A DNA stretch of 64,000 bases from Paenibacillus sp. SYP-B3998 (GCF_010820665.1 NZ_JAAIKC010000010.1:1-64000), one strand, 5' to 3'; positions 9,255-19,159 are shown, counted from the stretch's first letter. Made by a program: numbers and translations. Notes: generated by a model from the letters alone, not told the origin.

Positions 9255-9525
9255 AAACACACTCCCATAATTTTTATTAAAAACTTCATTTCAATAGACC
9301 TTGTATGTTAAAAAGGTTCTAATGTAACCTAGTCCCATACTCTAACAACGAAAGCGCGTTTCAAAAAGGGATCCCTCTCTTCAAATGAATTCTTGAACTC
9401 AAGTATGGAGAGTATCATTGAATGTTTAAAACTGGTTTAAAAAAATAAAATTATTATGATTTTTAATCATTTTTAAACTCTACTGGTTACAGTGGGGTAA
9501 AGTTTGCCGAAGGGGGGCTGTGCAC

Positions 9526-10509
9526 ATGTTCAGTTTTGTCGTATTGTTGACGATCATTGGGGGAGTATTGCTTTATACGGGAACGGCGGGCGTGCTTCTT
9601 ATGTTCGCTCCTAAAGGTAAAAAAGTGACCGCGGAAGATGTCAGAACGGAGCCGGTAAGCCAGGATTTGTCCGGCCTCCCCGCTCTTTCGAAATATAAGG
9701 CGAGAGATGGAAACGAGCTTGAATATCGCTACTATCCCGTTGTGGATTTTCCGGATAAACCGGTATTTATTTTGCTTCACGGCATAAGCACGGACGGAAA
9801 GTATCTTCATTCATTGGCATTGCCGGATAACGCAAAAAGAGATGGCGCATGTATACGTCCCTAATCTCAGGGGATACGGTTAACAGCCGCGAAGAAGGGG
9901 GGATATCGACTACATCAGCCAGTTGGAGGATGACCTGTCGGACCTGATCCGCTTCATCCATATGGATCATCCATCTATGCCAATCACGCTCGGAGGGCAT
10001 TCGGCCGGGGGCGGCACGGCACTTCACCTCTTATTGATGCCTGTCTGCTGCTTTCGCCTGCGCTTCCACCGAGTGCCCCTTTCCATAAAAAAGGGAAATC
10101 AACCAGGCTTGTCAGCCTCAGTTTGCCGCGACTGATCGGGCTTATGATGTTGAATACGGTCGGCGTGGAGGCATTTAACGGATTGCCAGTCATGATCATC
10201 AACAAGCAGGAGGAAACGCTGGACAGAACGGAAACGTTGTCACTCAGCTGCCGGCTGTTAACTTCGAGGATGCCGCCACTACGTTACGAATCCTCCATGC
10301 GGGCACTGCCCGGAACGTCGCTGGTCCTTGTCGGTGAACGGGATGAGGAGTTTGCAGGCGAGAGCTACCAGCCTCTCTTCCCTCTACATACCGACGCCGA
10401 AGTCGAAGTACTCCCAGGGCTGACCCACGACGGCATGTTCCTCAGTGAAGAAACTTTTCGCAGGATTGAGGCATGGTGGAACAAACTGGATTGGATGCCG
10501 AACACTTGA
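9526..10509 (+). pseudogene. decayed alpha/beta hydrolase, paralogue of the 4114-4974 gene
   Basis: Translation in pieces recovers a hydrolase: an N-terminal membrane anchor, VFILLHGIST, then after a frameshift near 9845 HVYVPNLRGYG, an in-frame TAA, and RRGDIDYISQLEDDL. GGHSAGGG follows, then another shift near 10040-10120 into LIGLMMLNTVGVEAFNG and LVGERDEEFAGE. The order and wording match the intact 4114-4974 protein (GYGNHPIRRGDIDYIGQL, GGHSAGGATAL, LLLMLLNVLGIH). At least two frameshifts and one stop make a functional product unlikely. GGGGGG precedes the ATG at 9526. Confidence 0.8.
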
Positions 10510-10592
10510 ATTTTCTGTATATCTGGTTCAAAGGTCTTATGATACAATGGTAGCAAAAGACAAGATTCGACACTCGATTTGAGGAGGGACCG

Positions 10593-12716
10593 ATGCGAAA
10601 GTCTGCGCTTTATAGCGTAATGCTTCTCATGGTGGTTTTTTGTACGGCCTTTCGGGCTGACGAAGCTCTGGCTGTAGTGAAAGCCCCACATGCCCTGCAA
10701 GGTGTGCTGGATGCCACAGGCTGGAGCGCTGAACGGGATGGAGACCTTCCATTGGAAGGAGAATGGGAGTTTTATTGGAACCAGCTCCTTGAACCGAATG
10801 ATATAAACGATCAATCCTCCCACTTGAATCCTACATACGTGAAAGTGCCGAATGAGTGGCATGGCTACACGATTGGTGGCAAGCCACTTTCCAACGATGG
10901 ATACACTACATACCGGCTGCAGATCAAACTGCCCCCCGGCGAGATCCATAAACATGAGGCCTTATACATCTCGGGGATAGCTACCGCTTACCGACTTTGG
11001 ATCGACGGAAGTTACGCCACTTCCAACGGCACTGTCGGAAACAGTAAAGACAGTATGATTCCGCGGAATTACGCCAAAATCGTGACATTTACTCCAGATA
11101 AGCAGCAAATCGAACTTGTGCTGCAGGTTTCCAACTTCGTACAGCGCAAAGGTGGTTTATGGTCAAGCATTCGACTTGGGAGCGAGCAGCAGATCAGCTA
11201 TGAACGGGATAAGAAAGTTACGGTCGAAGCCTCGTTGGCAGCGAGTCTTGCGATCATGGGGTTCTATCATCTTGTGATTTTCTTACTCAGGCGCAAGGAC
11301 ATGTCACCATTGTTTCTTGGCACGTTGTGCTTGGTCATTGCCATTCGGACATTATTTGTCGGCGAGGCGTTGGCGATTCGGCTGTTTCCGGGCATCAGTT
11401 GGGAGTGGGGGACGAAGCTGGAGTATCTCGGCGTCTTACTCGGAATTGCCCTAGTCGTAGCGCTCGTAAACTCCCAGTACCCCGGTGAAATGAACAGAAA
11501 CATGTGCAAGATCGCCGTCTGGGTCAGTGTCTCTTGCGCATTCGTGGTACTCATCACTTCCGCTGGCTTATATACCCGTATGATGCTTGCTTTTCAGCTG
11601 TGGATATTGCTGATCTTCGGATACGTCGCCTTCGTATATGTACTGGCGCTACTGAGAAGGAAGGAAGCCGCCGGATTCAACTGCGTGGCGCTTTTATTGT
11701 TTATTGCCGCAGCCGTTAACGACACCTTATACTACAATCATACTGTTTCAACGGGAGATTCGTTCCCTCTCGGCTTGGTCGGAGCACTGTTTATACAATC
11801 GTTTGTTTTGTCACGCAAATTTTCGCGTTCTTTCAAGCAAGTGGAGAAGCTGTCCAGAGAACTCGCGGTGATCAACGAAACGTTGGAAGAAAAAATTAAA
11901 GAAAGAACCGTGCAGCTACGCCAGTCGGTGGCCAACCTGCAAAAGGCGAATAATGAACTCTCACAATTGGAGACGTCCCGACGCCACCTGTTGTCCGGCA
12001 TTTCGCATGAACTTGGCACACCGCTTACGTCGATTCAAGGTTATGTAAACGGCATGAAGGACGGGGTCATTGACCCAGGAAATCCAAAATATTTAAATTT
12101 GATCTATGAGAAAACCGTGTATTTGGACCGAATCATTGGCGATTTAATGGAATTGTCCAAACTGGAAGCTAGGCAAATGGCGTTTCATTTTGAACCGCTT
12201 CCCGCGGAAGACTATTTTCGCCATATCTATGAAAAGTATGAGCCGGAGCTTCGTTCGAACGGCCAGCAGTTCGAGTGGGACGGCCTCCAGTCAGCCGAGG
12301 AGAGTTTAAAGAACGATGGCAGAATTGTCATTTTTTCCGGCGATCCGCTTCGGATGGAGCAAGTCGTTTCCAATTTGCTTACAAACGCCAGAAAGTTTAC
12401 GTCAGCAGGAGGAACAATCCGGATAGACCTGCTGTTCGAACATGAGCCAGGTACTATCACTTTACGTGTATCCGATACCGGGGAGGGCATCGCCGATGAG
12501 GACCTTCCATTCATTTTCGATCGGTTCTATCGCGGCAAAGGTTCGAAAGAACGACGTGCCGTAGGAACGGGGTTAGGTCTGGCCATCGCCAAAGAAATCA
12601 TCGAGGCGCATGGGGGAACGATTGGTGTGGAAAGCAAACCAGGGCAAGGAAGTGCGTTTTTTTTCAAACTTCGGGCGTACTGCGAAAAGTTCGGCGGCAG
12701 CGGAGAGAGGATGTAA
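10593..12716 (+). CDS. 7TM-DISM sensor histidine kinase
   Basis: The 707-residue membrane sensor kinase has a signal peptide (1-27), an extracytoplasmic jelly-roll sensing domain of the 7TMR-DISMED type (about 35-200; PLEGEWEFYW), seven transmembrane helices (about 210-405) and a coiled coil (415-460). HisKA follows with the phospho-acceptor His472 in SGISHELGTP, then HATPase_c with N-box (NLLTNARKF), DTGEGI and GTGLGLAI. GAGGAGGG lies just upstream of the ATG. The response regulator starts 3 nt after its stop, so the two form an operon. The signal is unknown; DISM sensors typically sense small carbohydrates or lipids. Confidence 0.9.
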   Translation: MRKSALYSVMLLMVVFCTAFRADEALAVVKAPHALQGVLDATGWSAERDGDLPLEGEWEFYWNQLLEPNDINDQSSHLNPTYVKVPNEWHGYTIGGKPLSNDGYTTYRLQIKLPPGEIHKHEALYISGIATAYRLWIDGSYATSNGTVGNSKDSMIPRNYAKIVTFTPDKQQIELVLQVSNFVQRKGGLWSSIRLGSEQQISYERDKKVTVEASLAASLAIMGFYHLVIFLLRRKDMSPLFLGTLCLVIAIRTLFVGEALAIRLFPGISWEWGTKLEYLGVLLGIALVVALVNSQYPGEMNRNMCKIAVWVSVSCAFVVLITSAGLYTRMMLAFQLWILLIFGYVAFVYVLALLRRKEAAGFNCVALLLFIAAAVNDTLYYNHTVSTGDSFPLGLVGALFIQSFVLSRKFSRSFKQVEKLSRELAVINETLEEKIKERTVQLRQSVANLQKANNELSQLETSRRHLLSGISHELGTPLTSIQGYVNGMKDGVIDPGNPKYLNLIYEKTVYLDRIIGDLMELSKLEARQMAFHFEPLPAEDYFRHIYEKYEPELRSNGQQFEWDGLQSAEESLKNDGRIVIFSGDPLRMEQVVSNLLTNARKFTSAGGTIRIDLLFEHEPGTITLRVSDTGEGIADEDLPFIFDRFYRGKGSKERRAVGTGLGLAIAKEIIEAHGGTIGVESKPGQGSAFFFKLRAYCEKFGGSGERM

Positions 12717-12719
12717 CTC

Positions 12720-13427
12720 ATGGCGGGAGAACATATTATGTTGGTCGAGGACGAGGAGGATATCCGCGAGTTAGTCCGGCTATATTTGGTCAAGGAAGGA
12801 TACCGGGTATCCGTCGCGGAAAATGGTGAGCAGGCGATGGAGCTCGCTTCCAAGGAACGATTCGATCTGTTTGTGCTCGACATTATGCTTCCCGATGCGA
12901 ACGGTATGGAACTATGCCGACGTATTCGCGCCAATTCGAATGCCATTATCCTTTTCCTTACCTGCAAACGGGAAAGCGATGACATCATTGCCGGTTTGGA
13001 AAACGGCGCGGACGATTATGTCGTCAAGCCGTTCAATCCGAAGATGCTGGTGGCGCGGGTCACTGGTCATCTCCGACGTTCCGTGCTCGCTGCTGCTTCC
13101 CAAGCGGGAAGGCGCAAAGATGGTCAACTGTGGCGGCATGGGCGCCTGGAGGTGGACTTTGGCAATTACGATGTTCGGGTAGATGGAGACGTCGTCCCTA
13201 TGTATGCCAAGGAGAAGCAGTTGCTCACTTTCTTCATCGAAAACCCCAACCACGTATTCAATGTAGGACAACTATACGACCGCATTTGGGGTTGGGATCG
13301 TGAAAGTGATGAACGTACCGTGATGGTGCATATCCGTAATCTTCGCAAAAAGATTGAAGAAGACCCGGGAAATCCGCGTTATGTGGTGACTGTTCGTGGA
13401 TTCGGCTACAAGTTTTGTTTGGAATAG
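12720..13427 (+). CDS. OmpR/PhoB-family response regulator
   Basis: The 235-residue regulator has a receiver domain with acidic pair DE/D, phospho-acceptor Asp54 in FVLDIMLPD and Lys in VVKPFNP. A C-terminal winged helix follows (ERTVMVHIRNLRKKIEEDP, RGFGYKF). It is the partner of the preceding kinase. No target operator is visible. About 560 bp downstream (13428-13989) carry no gene I can support, only short open frames. Confidence 0.92.
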   Translation: MAGEHIMLVEDEEDIRELVRLYLVKEGYRVSVAENGEQAMELASKERFDLFVLDIMLPDANGMELCRRIRANSNAIILFLTCKRESDDIIAGLENGADDYVVKPFNPKMLVARVTGHLRRSVLAAASQAGRRKDGQLWRHGRLEVDFGNYDVRVDGDVVPMYAKEKQLLTFFIENPNHVFNVGQLYDRIWGWDRESDERTVMVHIRNLRKKIEEDPGNPRYVVTVRGFGYKFCLE

Positions 13428-13989
13428 GCTTTTCAAAAAAAACTTATTTTAAATTCAATCTTCTGTACAATCCAAATTGCATTTTTCCAGTTTTAACACT
13501 TTTGTTTTGTATTTCCACTCTTCTACCCTCCACTAGGTGTCCTTATTGTAACAAGAATTAAGTAGGAGAGTTGAACTAAACTCCCTCTATGGAGAAACGA
13601 TTTGCTCTTAAATGCTCATGTATTCTTGGAGTCTGACCGTAATGCGTGTGCAGCAGATAAAATTAATGTGGAACTAAATTGAAGATGAAGAAATATGTGG
13701 GGCTGGCAAATGCGCAAAAAATCCTTACCCAGACCACTCGCAGTAAAAAGTGGCTCTTTCGGTAAATTATGGTTGCACTTATTGGATCTCCACATCTGCT
13801 CATGGAGGTCAACCCTCCCATGTCTCACAGAGTCTATGCTCCCACATTCCTTCATTCAACCTGTCCATGAGGTGGAGGTCAGATATGCTGCCCGACAGGA
13901 TCTTCGTCCGTAAGATAGTTGCGTTCCGACTCATCCGTGCTTCTTTTATCTGTTGTTGCTACGATCTTAATCTCTCATCATACCTGCAT

Positions 13990-15276
13990 TCAAGCTGCCT
14001 TCAGTAACTCTGCGAATCGAGGGATATCTTGCATCATCTTGCTTTCATTGAATTCATGTCCCTTTTTCAATATACCGAACAGCACCCGAATGAGCTTGTT
14101 GCATAAGGCGATGAGGGACTGCATCTTTTTCAAGGGATTATCCGGTCGGTTGGTGTAGTACTCGTGCAACGCTTTAAAGGCCGCGTTCTTAGCAACCAAC
14201 GGCATCATGACACGGAAGAGTAAAGCTCGAAGCCTCTTCCTGCCTCTCTTCGTAATTTTAGCCTGTCCCTTGTGTTTTCCCGAGGTGTTTTCTTTCAGGT
14301 TCAGCCCCGCAAGCTTTATGATCTGCTTTGGATGTCGGTACTGCTCAATGTCTCCTACTTCAGCAAGAAATCCAGCGATGGTGTCTCTGCCAATCCCTTT
14401 AATCGCTAGCAATTGCGGCACAAATGGAATTTGCATCAGCAGTTCATCCAATTGAGCTTCCAATTCTTCAAACTTCTTTTGGAGCAGATTGTATTGGGTT
14501 AATAGAAGACGCAGCTCCATCTTGGCCAGCTGTGATCCTTGCTTTATGCCCACAGAACGACTGGCAGCTGCCTTCAAACTTTTCACGCGACCCAGTCCAA
14601 GTCCACGCTTTGCAACTTCTCTTAGATGCTGCAGCAAGGTTTCGTCTGAAAGAGAAACAAACTCATGCGGCAGTAAACAAAGGCTTAGTAAGTGGATGGC
14701 TGACTTGCACTCCCAATCCTTAAATACCGTGAGGAACTCTGGAAAATACCGATCCAACCAATTATGGACACGTCCCTGTACCACGCTCAGATCAGTCGAC
14801 AGATGATCGCGAATTTTCATTGCTTCCCGTAATTCAGCGTAGACGCCCTGAGGAAGATTGGGTACAGCGTACCTTCCGTCTTTGACCAGTTGAGCGATTA
14901 CTCTTGCGTCCTTGATGTCATTCTTTGTTGGCGAGTTGTCGTCCAACTCTTTACTTTTCTTGACGTGTAGCGGATTTACCACGCCATACTTGACTTGCTG
15001 TTCTCTTAGGAAATGAGCAAGATTCAGCCAATAGTGGCCTGTAGGCTCCATGCCGACGATGACGTCCTGGAAGCCTTGCTCAGCCCCAAGTCCTTTGAAC
15101 CAACTAACAAAGTATTCAAAACCTTCTCGATTATTTTCAAACACAATTGGCTTCCCGAACTCGACTCCGCGGTAGTCTTGCGCACGAGCCACATGTTTAA
15201 ATTTGGCGATGTCTACACCGACAATTAAGGTTAAAGAAGTGATTTGATTAATCCGTTCATTTTGAGTAGAATGCAT
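13990..15276 (-). mobile_element. IS110-family transposase (intact)
   Basis: The 428-residue DEDD-type recombinase has an N-terminal RuvC-like domain (VGVDIAK, GMEPTGHYW, KNDIKDARVIAQL) and a C-terminal transposase_20 domain (LLAIKGIGRDTIAGFLAEVGD, ITKRGRKRLRALLF). The start at 15276 is chosen because GGAG lies about 8 nt upstream; the longer frame to 15342 has no such site. IS110 elements excise as circles and use a structured bridge RNA encoded in a non-coding end; the short region upstream (15277-15370) is the candidate. I could not place exact element ends. A decayed relative lies at 34756-36022. Confidence 0.88.
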
Positions 15277-15281
15277 GTTGT

Positions 15282-15354
15282 AGTCTCCTTGGTTTGTTTT
15301 TGGATCCGACGCTGGCCAGCATCTGGGACCCATAAACATCATACCAAGGAGTCT
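15282..15354 (-). promoter_or_regulatory. inverted repeat able to sequester the transposase ribosome binding site
   Basis: In the minus-strand RNA, CTCCTTGG (complement of 15344-15351) can pair with CCAAGGAG (complement of 15285-15292), which is the Shine-Dalgarno region of the IS110 transposase. A smaller GCTGGCCAGC palindrome sits between. Such pairing is a known way to block translation from read-through transcripts; the segment could equally be part of the bridge RNA. Confidence 0.5.
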
Positions 15355-15389
15355 TTTTATATCTCAAACTCCGTATTTCTTCAAAATAG

Positions 15390-15480
15390 GAATGCTGCCC
15401 GTTAGCTGAACGAGGCTGCCGTTTCTTACCGGCAGCCTCATCCTGATGTTTATTAAGCTGTCGTTCTGCGTTAGCGTAAT
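15390..15480 (+). repeat. dispersed stem-loop repeat, family A copy 6 (best copy)
   Basis: Reads AATGCTGCCCGTTAGCTGAAC, then the stem GAGGCTGCCG / CGGCAGCCTC, and a tail ending TCGTTCTGCGTTAGCGTAA. This is the clearest full copy and the best seed for a search. Confidence 0.75.
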
Positions 15481-15496
15481 GGCATATCCGTGGTTG

Positions 15497-16123
15497 TTAA
15501 CCTCTTACTAAACTTGCATAATCCCTTTCTACTATCATAACTCCATTCTTTATATGTTTAATGTAGTATTTAGTTTCTAATTGTTTTTCCAGTTTCAGAA
15601 AGGTTTGTTCATCCACAATGCAAAAAGGATTTGTCCGTGGCTGTACACCTTTGCATACCTTGCTAAGACTTTCTGGTGCGTCTAATTCGTGATATGTCTG
15701 GACGACATTTAGTTTTTGATTTTCCCATAATTTCACGGAAAGATTAATGAGATTATAAATACGTTCACCATTAAATCTCCAACTTTTATCATCCAATAGC
15801 ACTTCGTGCTCAGGTGTAATCATATGCAATGTTACTTCGTTGTTTTGATAATTCCAGAATAATCTGAGGTGTTCATGTTTTTCAGATTCTAAAAGTAACT
15901 GTTTATAGTCATGCATGACATGTTGATCAAATCCGAGCTCAAACTTACGAGTAAGTAACTCGGAGTTCCAGCTTATTATCTCTTCTAGTGAATTTTTTTC
16001 TGCTTGCCAGTATCCTGATTTATAGGGGAAGTAATTTAAAAAAACAGAATATACTTCACTAACGAACTGATCTGAGACAGAAGTATAAGGAAATGAATAA
16101 TAGACAGAAAAGTATGGTGGCAT
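15497..16123 (-). CDS. hypothetical protein
   Basis: The 208-residue soluble protein has no signal peptide and is rich in aromatic residues at the N-terminus (PPYFSVYYSFPYTS). AGAAGGAGA lies about 8 nt before the ATG, so it is probably expressed. I do not recognise the family. The size and style would fit a contact-toxin immunity protein, but nothing in the sequence proves that. Confidence 0.6.
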   Translation of the reverse strand: MPPYFSVYYSFPYTSVSDQFVSEVYSVFLNYFPYKSGYWQAEKNSLEEIISWNSELLTRKFELGFDQHVMHDYKQLLLESEKHEHLRLFWNYQNNEVTLHMITPEHEVLLDDKSWRFNGERIYNLINLSVKLWENQKLNVVQTYHELDAPESLSKVCKGVQPRTNPFCIVDEQTFLKLEKQLETKYYIKHIKNGVMIVERDYASLVRG

Positions 16124-16250
16124 ATTTATGTCTCCTTCTATAAAATGTGCATATTAAGGTATTCTTACCATTCCTTAAATCTCCTTCTCCGTTTATAGTA
16201 CCCTTCGGCACAATACAAAAAATACCTTTGTACGAAGATGATATTTAACA

Positions 16251-16287
16251 AATCTGCCCTTTAGCTGAGAAGGCCGCCGAAATATAG
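16251..16287 (+). repeat. truncated family A repeat (copy 7)
   Basis: AATCTGCCCTTTAGCTGAG and GGCCGCCG match the 5' half of family A. The copy stops where the IS6-type fragment starts. Confidence 0.5.
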
Positions 16288-16434
16288 CTTGGTTTCAAAT
16301 CATTTCTAACTGCAGAACAGACGTTAAAAGGAATCGAGGCTATTCATATGATTTGGAAAGGGCAGGCCGAAAATAATTCGTCTGTCCTCTCTGCTGTTGA
16401 ATGGCTCAATAAAATATTTGGTATTGTGGCATAG
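16288..16434 (+). pseudogene. C-terminal fragment of an IS6-family transposase
   Basis: Reading from 16288 gives 48 residues ending in TAG: LGFKSFLTAEQT, KGIEAIHMIWKGQ and WLNKIFGIVA. This is the characteristic C-terminus of IS6/IS26-family transposases. There is no start and no DDE core, so only the tail survives. Confidence 0.75.
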
Positions 16435-16499
16435 TTAATTACAATTTATTAGGTACTTGCTATCTTTTTTAATTCTTGCACCACAGCCGAAAAGGAGAA

Positions 16500-16518
16500 G
16501 CCGCCAATGTATGGCGAC
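16500..16518 (-). terminator. probable terminator of the ABC-F gene
   Basis: On the minus strand GTCGCCA pairs with TGGCGGC (one G-U pair) around TACAT, followed by TTCTCCTTTT. It lies 20 nt beyond the ABC-F stop. Confidence 0.45.
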
Positions 16519-16537
16519 TTTCTTGTTAGAAACAACA

Positions 16538-18016
16538 TCAGAGTTCGATGATTTTTGTTGCAACATTTTCACAAAATTCTCTATCATGCTCGACAAAAAG
16601 AATGGTTGGTGAGTATTCAAGCAGCAACTCTTCAATTTGCATGCGAGAAATAATATCAATAAAATTAAGCGGCTCATCCCAAATATGCAAATGAACATTC
16701 TCACTAAGACTTTTTGCAATCAATACTTTTTTCTTTTGTCCTCCACTAAATGATGAAATATCCTTTTCAAATTGACTTCTTGAAAAATCAAGTTTTCTTA
16801 AAATCGATTTAAAAAGACTTTCATCAATCCCGCTGTTTGCAGCATAGTCAGATAAATTTCCTTGAAGATGGGATGTGTCCTGTGAGACGTAGGATATTCT
16901 CAACTGGCCGTCCTTCCGGAAGGTGCCTGTATAGTTAATATCCTCACCACAAATAAGTTTGATGATACTTGATTTTCCTGAGCCATTTTTACCGGAAAGA
17001 GCAATTCGCTCACCTTGCTTAATCGTAAAACTTACATCTGCACAAATGATCTTCTCATCGTAAAAAATGGAAACATGATCAAGTTCAGCAAGTTGGTTTT
17101 TATGAAAAGCAAGCTGTGAAATCTCTAAGCTGTCTGAGCTCTCGATATTTTTTAGGAGTTTAGACTTTTCATGAATAGCAGATTGCTGTCTTTGTTCAAT
17201 AGCTTTAGAGCGTTTCATCATTTTAGCAGCTTTATGGCCAATATATCCTTTATCTACCTTAGAACCGGAATTTCTTGTTCCGTTTTTTGTTTTTTCCACT
17301 TCGTGTGACCAGTTGCCCGTCCGTTTAGCGGAATCTGACAAACGGTTAATGTCTTTTCTAAGTTTCTCGTTCTCTGCAAGCTCAAAGGTATCTTGCCTCA
17401 TTTTATTTTCCCACCAACTTGAAAAATTACCTTTTTGTATTTCTATGTTGGTCTTATTAATTGAAAGTATGTGATCTACACAGTTATCAAGAAAAGCTCT
17501 GTCGTGAGACACCAAAATAAATCCGCTTTTAGACTTGAGATAATCACTGACCAGTTTTCTTGCATTCATGTCAAGATGATTGGTTGGTTCATCAATTAAC
17601 AGAAAACTATTTTCCTTAATAAATAAAGTAGCCAGTAAAACTTTCGTTTGCTCTCCGTTAGACAATGAATCAAATGGCCGATATAAAACATCTTCAGAAA
17701 CCTTTAATAATGAAAGCTCACGCATTAATTGCCAGTGAACATAGTCTGGAAAAATGTCGTTGATTACATCAAGCGTATTATTTTCTTTATTTTCTACAGG
17801 GAAAGGGAAATATTCAAAACTGATATTAGCAGAAATATTTCCACTGTATTCATATTTACCAAGCAACAAATTGAGAAATGTTGTCTTACCTCTACCGTTT
17901 CTTCCTGTAAACCCCAATTTCCAATCGGAATCGATTTGAAAATTTACATGTTCAAAAATGTTATCATAACTTCCTTCATAGGCAAACGATAGGTTTGTAA
18001 CATTTATTAATGACAT
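16538..18016 (-). CDS. Lsa-like ABC-F ribosome-protection ATPase
   Basis: The 492-residue protein has two ABC cassettes and no membrane domain. Cassette 1 has Walker A GRNGRGKTT, signature LSNGEQTK and Walker B FLLIDEPTNHLD. Cassette 2 has GKNGSGKSS, FSGGQKKK and LHIWDEPLNFID. A basic interdomain linker of about 80 residues (GNWSHEVEKTKNGTRNSGSK...) lies between. ABC-F proteins of the Lsa/Vga/Vml type bind the ribosomal E site and displace lincosamides, streptogramin A and pleuromutilins. The GYIGHKAAKMMKRSKAIE linker motif is typical of the Lsa group. GGAGGATAC precedes the ATG. Its leader holds an attenuator. The drug spectrum cannot be read from sequence. Confidence 0.88.
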   Translation of the reverse strand: MSLINVTNLSFAYEGSYDNIFEHVNFQIDSDWKLGFTGRNGRGKTTFLNLLLGKYEYSGNISANISFEYFPFPVENKENNTLDVINDIFPDYVHWQLMRELSLLKVSEDVLYRPFDSLSNGEQTKVLLATLFIKENSFLLIDEPTNHLDMNARKLVSDYLKSKSGFILVSHDRAFLDNCVDHILSINKTNIEIQKGNFSSWWENKMRQDTFELAENEKLRKDINRLSDSAKRTGNWSHEVEKTKNGTRNSGSKVDKGYIGHKAAKMMKRSKAIEQRQQSAIHEKSKLLKNIESSDSLEISQLAFHKNQLAELDHVSIFYDEKIICADVSFTIKQGERIALSGKNGSGKSSIIKLICGEDINYTGTFRKDGQLRISYVSQDTSHLQGNLSDYAANSGIDESLFKSILRKLDFSRSQFEKDISSFSGGQKKKVLIAKSLSENVHLHIWDEPLNFIDIISRMQIEELLLEYSPTILFVEHDREFCENVATKIIEL

Positions 18017-18040
18017 AAAAGTATCCTCCTGTATGAAAAA

Positions 18041-18154
18041 AATAAAAGCTACAAGAAAGTTACATTCTTGTAGCTCAAATAAATACAGTTAATCAACCCC
18101 TGCACGGAGTTAAATAAAGATATCGTTCGAGTGAAAGGTAATGTAACTTTCTTG
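18041..18154 (-). promoter_or_regulatory. attenuator in the ABC-F leader (terminator plus anti-terminator)
   Basis: On the minus strand AGCTACAAGAA (18075-18065) pairs with TTCTTGTAGCT (18057-18047), followed by a T-rich tract, forming a terminator 25-30 nt before the start codon. An upstream 15-mer (CAAGAAAGTTACATT, minus strand 18154-18140) is perfectly complementary to the 15-mer at 18066-18052 inside that hairpin, so it can form a competing anti-terminator. This is the usual layout for antibiotic-induced ABC-F genes. Confidence 0.8.
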
Positions 18155-18157
18155 CAT
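18110..18157 (-). CDS. candidate leader peptide of the ABC-F attenuator
   Basis: A 15-codon ORF (MQESYITFHSNDIFI) starts at 18157 and overlaps the anti-terminator strand. Drug-stalled ribosomes on it could change the fold. An alternative 40-codon frame (18171-18049) overlaps the same RNA and ends inside the terminator. Neither has a strong ribosome binding site, so the choice is open. Confidence 0.4.
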   Translation of the reverse strand: MQESYITFHSNDIFI

Positions 18158-18451
18158 ACAAAATAAAACATGCGATAATATCGCTTTTACTGTTTTATCG
18201 TTAGCAAGAAATCCTACATTATTCTTTCAACTCCAGTCATTAATTTATGTGAATTATATCATCCTTATTATTAATTTTCAATAAATGAGTTTCTAGTTAA
18301 TATCACCTATATAAACCTTTAGATATGCTGCTTCCATTTACAATTTCCATTATGAAGGGAACCAATGCTTTAGGAAAAACCTATATTCATCAAACTTTTT
18401 CACACATCCTCATCAATTCCCTTCGTTTGTTATCCAAACATCTGCGTCCAC

Positions 18452-19075
18452 TCAATTCATAATAATTACTCGAATAACATGCGCCGTAATTTTGTCATGA
18501 TTATTGTAAATCTTAATATTTACATTTTGGCATGTGGTTCTTTGGGGTAAAAGGATAAAGTCTCCTTCCTCTAAACATTGAGACTCTCCATCATTTACTT
18601 TCAAGCCTATACGTCCCCGAATACAATAAAAAGCTTCTGTTACTCGCATAAATTCAATGTTATCAACATTATCCTCTAATTCATGAAACTCTCCTCTACG
18701 TATTTGAAAAGCTTCTACTTCTCCCTGGCATCCTGCCGCTGTGATGAGATTGAAGTCTGTTACCTTCCCCATACTTCGGGTAACCCATCCTCCGCTGAAG
18801 CTCTCCTGCTCGTAGGGTTTTAACCCCACCTGATGTGATCCTTCATATTCGAGAATCACCTCTCCCTCTATAACCATAAGCTTTCTCCAAAACTCAGGAA
18901 GGCAGGTAAACAAAGACTGCTCATCTTGAATGCTGGCCGTACTGATTCTCCATAAAAAATTTCGTTTATTATACTCCGCATGTTCAGGATATATGGCTAG
19001 CTCCGTTGTTGTACCGCCTGACCAAGCGGACGTTATTTGCTCATGCTTTTTAATTATTTTTATCGAATGAGACAT
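18452..19075 (-). CDS. hutD: HutD-family protein
   Basis: The 207-residue cupin-fold protein matches HutD/Ves: the N-terminal ITSAWSGGTTTELAIYP, then WRISTASIQDEQSLFTCLPEFWRKLMVIEG. HutD is linked to histidine utilisation in other bacteria, where it may limit hut induction; its biochemistry is unsettled. AAGGAGATGG precedes the ATG. It lies downstream of glutamate dehydrogenase at the end of the hut locus, separated by a malic-enzyme remnant. Confidence 0.82.
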   Translation of the reverse strand: MSHSIKIIKKHEQITSAWSGGTTTELAIYPEHAEYNKRNFLWRISTASIQDEQSLFTCLPEFWRKLMVIEGEVILEYEGSHQVGLKPYEQESFSGGWVTRSMGKVTDFNLITAAGCQGEVEAFQIRRGEFHELEDNVDNIEFMRVTEAFYCIRGRIGLKVNDGESQCLEEGDFILLPQRTTCQNVNIKIYNNHDKITAHVIRVIIMN

Positions 19076-19159
19076 ATCACCATCTCCTTGAATCCTTTCT
19101 CATTCCAAGTAAAAAAGGACCTGAAAGTACCAAGTCCCACGTAGAAGTCTTAAGAATAC

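Noticed and set aside
13616..13989. Short ORFs on both strands between the response regulator and the IS110 element.
   Set aside because: None has a ribosome binding site or family-like features; reading in all frames gave no recognisable fragment.
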